Notes under the pieces: model-generated
Seen by the model: the letters and a program-made list of their open reading frames with translations, nothing else
What the model was told of the DNA's origin: nothing
Databases searched by the model: none
Made by a program: the position numbers and the translations under genes
DNA from: a virus
IMG/VR virus record: IMGVR_UViG_3300000101_000135
Span: 1 to 25,874 of that record
Length of the DNA: 25,874 bases
Strand: one strand, 5' to 3'
Shown here: piece by piece, positions 24,418 through 25,874 of the stretch
Position numbering within the stretch: position 1 is the first letter of the stretch
How the letters are laid out: every line of letters starts with the position of its first letter

Positions 24418-25874
24418 ATTAAAAGAGCCTGTTTCCTGTCTGCGATCTTACTGTTAGCTGTTGGCCCTGTGTTTGTTGCAGGGCCTGCGGCTGCTTCGTC
24501 ATTGCTATTGCTGAGTGCACCAGAAAACGTCACAGCAGAATATTCCGAAGGTAATATTCTTGTCACTTGGGACAACCCTGACACGGGGACTCTGAGTGCT
24601 GAGAGGTATATCATTATTTATGGAGCGGGGGACTCATTCTCTACTGCCATAGCTACTGGGAACGTTGGAGACAGCACAGCGCCAGATACGAGATACTCGT
24701 TCAGCTGTGAAAGTCTGCAGTCAGCACTTGGCGTAGCTGATTGCGTTGGAAAGTTTAGTTTTAGGGTTGTATCAAACAATACAACAGATCGGAAGTCCAA
24801 GTCGGTCTACTCTGCTTGGTCAAATATTGCCACTGTAGACGAAGAGGCTAGGTTAGCAGAAGAAGCTCGGCTAGCAGAGGAAGCTCGGCTAGCAGAAGAA
24901 GCAAGATTAGCAGAAGAAGCAAGATTAGCAGAAGAAGCAAGATTAGCAGAAGAAGCAAGATTAGCAGAAGAGGCTAGGGTAGCAGAGGAAGCAAGACTGG
25001 CAGAAGAGTCTAGGTTAGCAGAAGAGGCTAGGCTAGCAGAGGAAGCTAGGTTATCAGAGGAAGCTAGGGTAGCAGAAGAGGCTAGGCTATCAGAGGAAGC
25101 TAGGTTATCAGAGGAAGCTAGGGTAGCAGAGGAAGCGAGGCTAGAAGAGGCTAGGGTCTCCGAGGAGGCCAGGGTGGCACAGGTAGCTAGGGCTGCAGAA
25201 GAGGCTAGGGCTGCAGAAGAAGCCAGGGTAGCAGAACAGGATAGGGTAGCAGAAGAGGCTAGGGTAGCAGAAGAAGCCAGGGTAGCAGAAGAAGCCAGAC
25301 TGGCAGAAGAAGCAAGGGTAGCAGAAGAAGCAAGAGTCGTGGAGTTGGCAAGGATAAAAGAAGAACAAGAAGAGCAGATCAAGCTAGAAGAAGAAGAGCG
25401 GGTCAGGCTAGAAGAAGAGCGGCTGAGGCTAGAAGAAGAGCAGGTCAGGCTAGCAGAAGAAGAGCAGGTCAGGCTAGCAGAGGAAGAGCGGCTGAGGTTA
25501 GAGCAGGAGATGCTGGACCTGTTAAGTATAGAAGAGCTACAAGATCTGCAAATAGAAGAGCTAGAGTCAGAAGCAGATGAGATTTTTCAAACGGCAGACA
25601 AAGGCTCAGCAGAGTACCAAAAAGGACTAGACATTCTTACAGAAGCTGCAAAGGTAGATGACATAAAAGTATCTCCAGAACTTGCCAGTGCCCCAGTAGT
25701 TGGAGATATTGCAATAGCCGCAGTAAATGTGATCAATGCCATTGATAACTTTGGGGCAGACATGTCCCCCGAGGTGAGAGAAGACTCAGAGGAAGTTGTT
25801 GTCGCTGCCGTAATCGTTGGCGGGGTAGCTCAGCTAGCTTCTGGACCGGCAGCGGCAGCCAGTGCCGTCAGAAC
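24418..25874 (+). CDS. Secreted FN3-like protein with long hexapeptide helical repeats (3' partial)
   Basis: The frame is open from the ATT at 24418 to the window end (485 codons), so the gene is cut at its 3' side. Residues 1-26 form a clear Sec signal peptide: KR, a hydrophobic LLLAVGPVFVA core, and an AGPAAA cleavage region. Residues ~34-140 look like an FN3 domain (core Trp in ILVTWDNP, FSFRVVSNN strand), with C97 and C109 able to form a disulfide. From residue 142, about 28 copies of the hexad EEARLA/EEARVA follow to ~308, then acidic RLEEE-type helix to ~365, then ordinary helical sequence and a hydrophobic VVVAAVIVGG segment. It follows a holin-like gene. Function unknown: a cell-surface, spanin-like or virion-associated fibre are options. 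Alternative start: TTG 24391. Confidence 0.75.
   Translation, partial: MKRACFLSAILLLAVGPVFVAGPAAASSLLLLSAPENVTAEYSEGNILVTWDNPDTGTLSAERYIIIYGAGDSFSTAIATGNVGDSTAPDTRYSFSCESLQSALGVADCVGKFSFRVVSNNTTDRKSKSVYSAWSNIATVDEEARLAEEARLAEEARLAEEARLAEEARLAEEARLAEEARLAEEARVAEEARLAEESRLAEEARLAEEARLSEEARVAEEARLSEEARLSEEARVAEEARLEEARVSEEARVAQVARAAEEARAAEEARVAEQDRVAEEARVAEEARVAEEARLAEEARVAEEARVVELARIKEEQEEQIKLEEEERVRLEEERLRLEEEQVRLAEEEQVRLAEEERLRLEQEMLDLLSIEELQDLQIEELESEADEIFQTADKGSAEYQKGLDILTEAAKVDDIKVSPELASAPVVGDIAIAAVNVINAIDNFGADMSPEVREDSEEVVVAAVIVGGVAQLASGPAAAASAVR
24841..25342 (+). repeat. Tandem 18-bp repeats coding for EEARLA hexapeptides
   Basis: About 28 head-to-tail copies of an 18-bp unit, such as gaagaagcaagattagca, in frame. 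Four neighbouring copies near 24895-24966 are identical, whereas the later copies diverge by third-position and Leu/Val changes. One copy lacks a codon near 25141, shifting the hexad register by one residue. The pattern suggests recent expansion by slippage or unequal recombination at the 5' end and an older core. The minus strand is also open through the array, but as a low-complexity Ser/Ala shadow. Confidence 0.9.

Noticed and set aside
24841-25342. Tandem repeats as a CRISPR array or iteron origin
   Set aside because: Units are 18 bp head to tail with no spacers, and they keep one reading frame with amino-acid-level conservation, so they are coding repeats.
24807-25382. Long minus-strand open frame with Ser/Ala-Leu repeats
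   Set aside because: It is the reverse complement of the 18-bp array coding the EEARLA hexads. The + frame continues from a signal peptide and FN3-like domain through to the window end, with normal sequence on both sides of the array.

Overview
This window reads as a contiguous piece of a tailed double-stranded DNA phage (Caudoviricetes), most likely infecting an actinobacterium. The gene content is purely viral: tail-tip proteins, a complete replication set, recombination enzymes, terminase, class Ib ribonucleotide reductase and a holin-like protein. Genes are packed on the + strand with ATGA, TAATG or longer overlaps and almost no spacers. Base composition looks moderate (about mid-40s % GC by eye). 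Together with the DnaE-type polymerase, the NrdI-NrdE-NrdF order and the holin-like protein, this would fit phages of lower-GC aquatic Actinobacteria, but the host is inference. No tRNA, rRNA, integrase, insertion sequence or CRISPR array was seen.

Layout. (1) 1-4295: five translationally coupled tail/tail-tip genes, the first cut by the left edge, ending in an FN3-like protein and a small fibre-tip candidate. (2) 4305-5358: a MerR/excisionase-type DNA-binding protein and two small conserved unknowns. (3) 5351-11770: the replisome: DnaB-type helicase, an unknown gene overlapping the primase, DnaG-type primase with CHC2 zinc finger and Toprim domain, a gp32-like single-strand binding protein, and a full DnaE-type DNA polymerase III alpha with an intact PHP domain. 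(4) 11754-16245: MazG, RecA, a 59-aa zinc ribbon, a Hjc-like resolvase candidate, a DEDDy exonuclease, a small helical unknown, a Cas4-like Fe-S nuclease, a double zinc-ribbon protein, a RuvC-like resolvase and a 51-aa HTH protein. (5) 16242-17834: a MazG-like/DUF1599-like protein, an IMPDH/GMPR family enzyme resembling GMP reductase, and a basic unknown. (6) 17800-20110: small and large terminase subunits, oddly placed inside the metabolism region. (7) 20173-23631: nrdI, nrdE, nrdF. (8) 23628-24026: a staphylococcal-nuclease-like gene, the only minus-strand gene. (9) 24027-25874: a short divergent promoter region, the holin-like gene, an intrinsic terminator, and a large secreted protein (signal peptide, FN3-like domain, about 28 EEARLA-type hexapeptide repeats, acidic helical region) that runs off the right edge and appears to start at an ATT codon.

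How the parts fit: helicase, primase, SSB and polymerase make a largely self-contained replisome. RecA plus two resolvase folds, two exonucleases and zinc proteins suggest recombination-dependent replication or branch clearing before packaging. MazG, the DUF1599-like protein, the GMPR-like enzyme, the RNR and perhaps the SNase-like nuclease recycle host nucleotides into dNTPs. The most interesting stretches are the recombination cassette at 12.0-16.2 kb and the divergent promoter / terminator / ATT-start / repeat-protein region after 24.0 kb.
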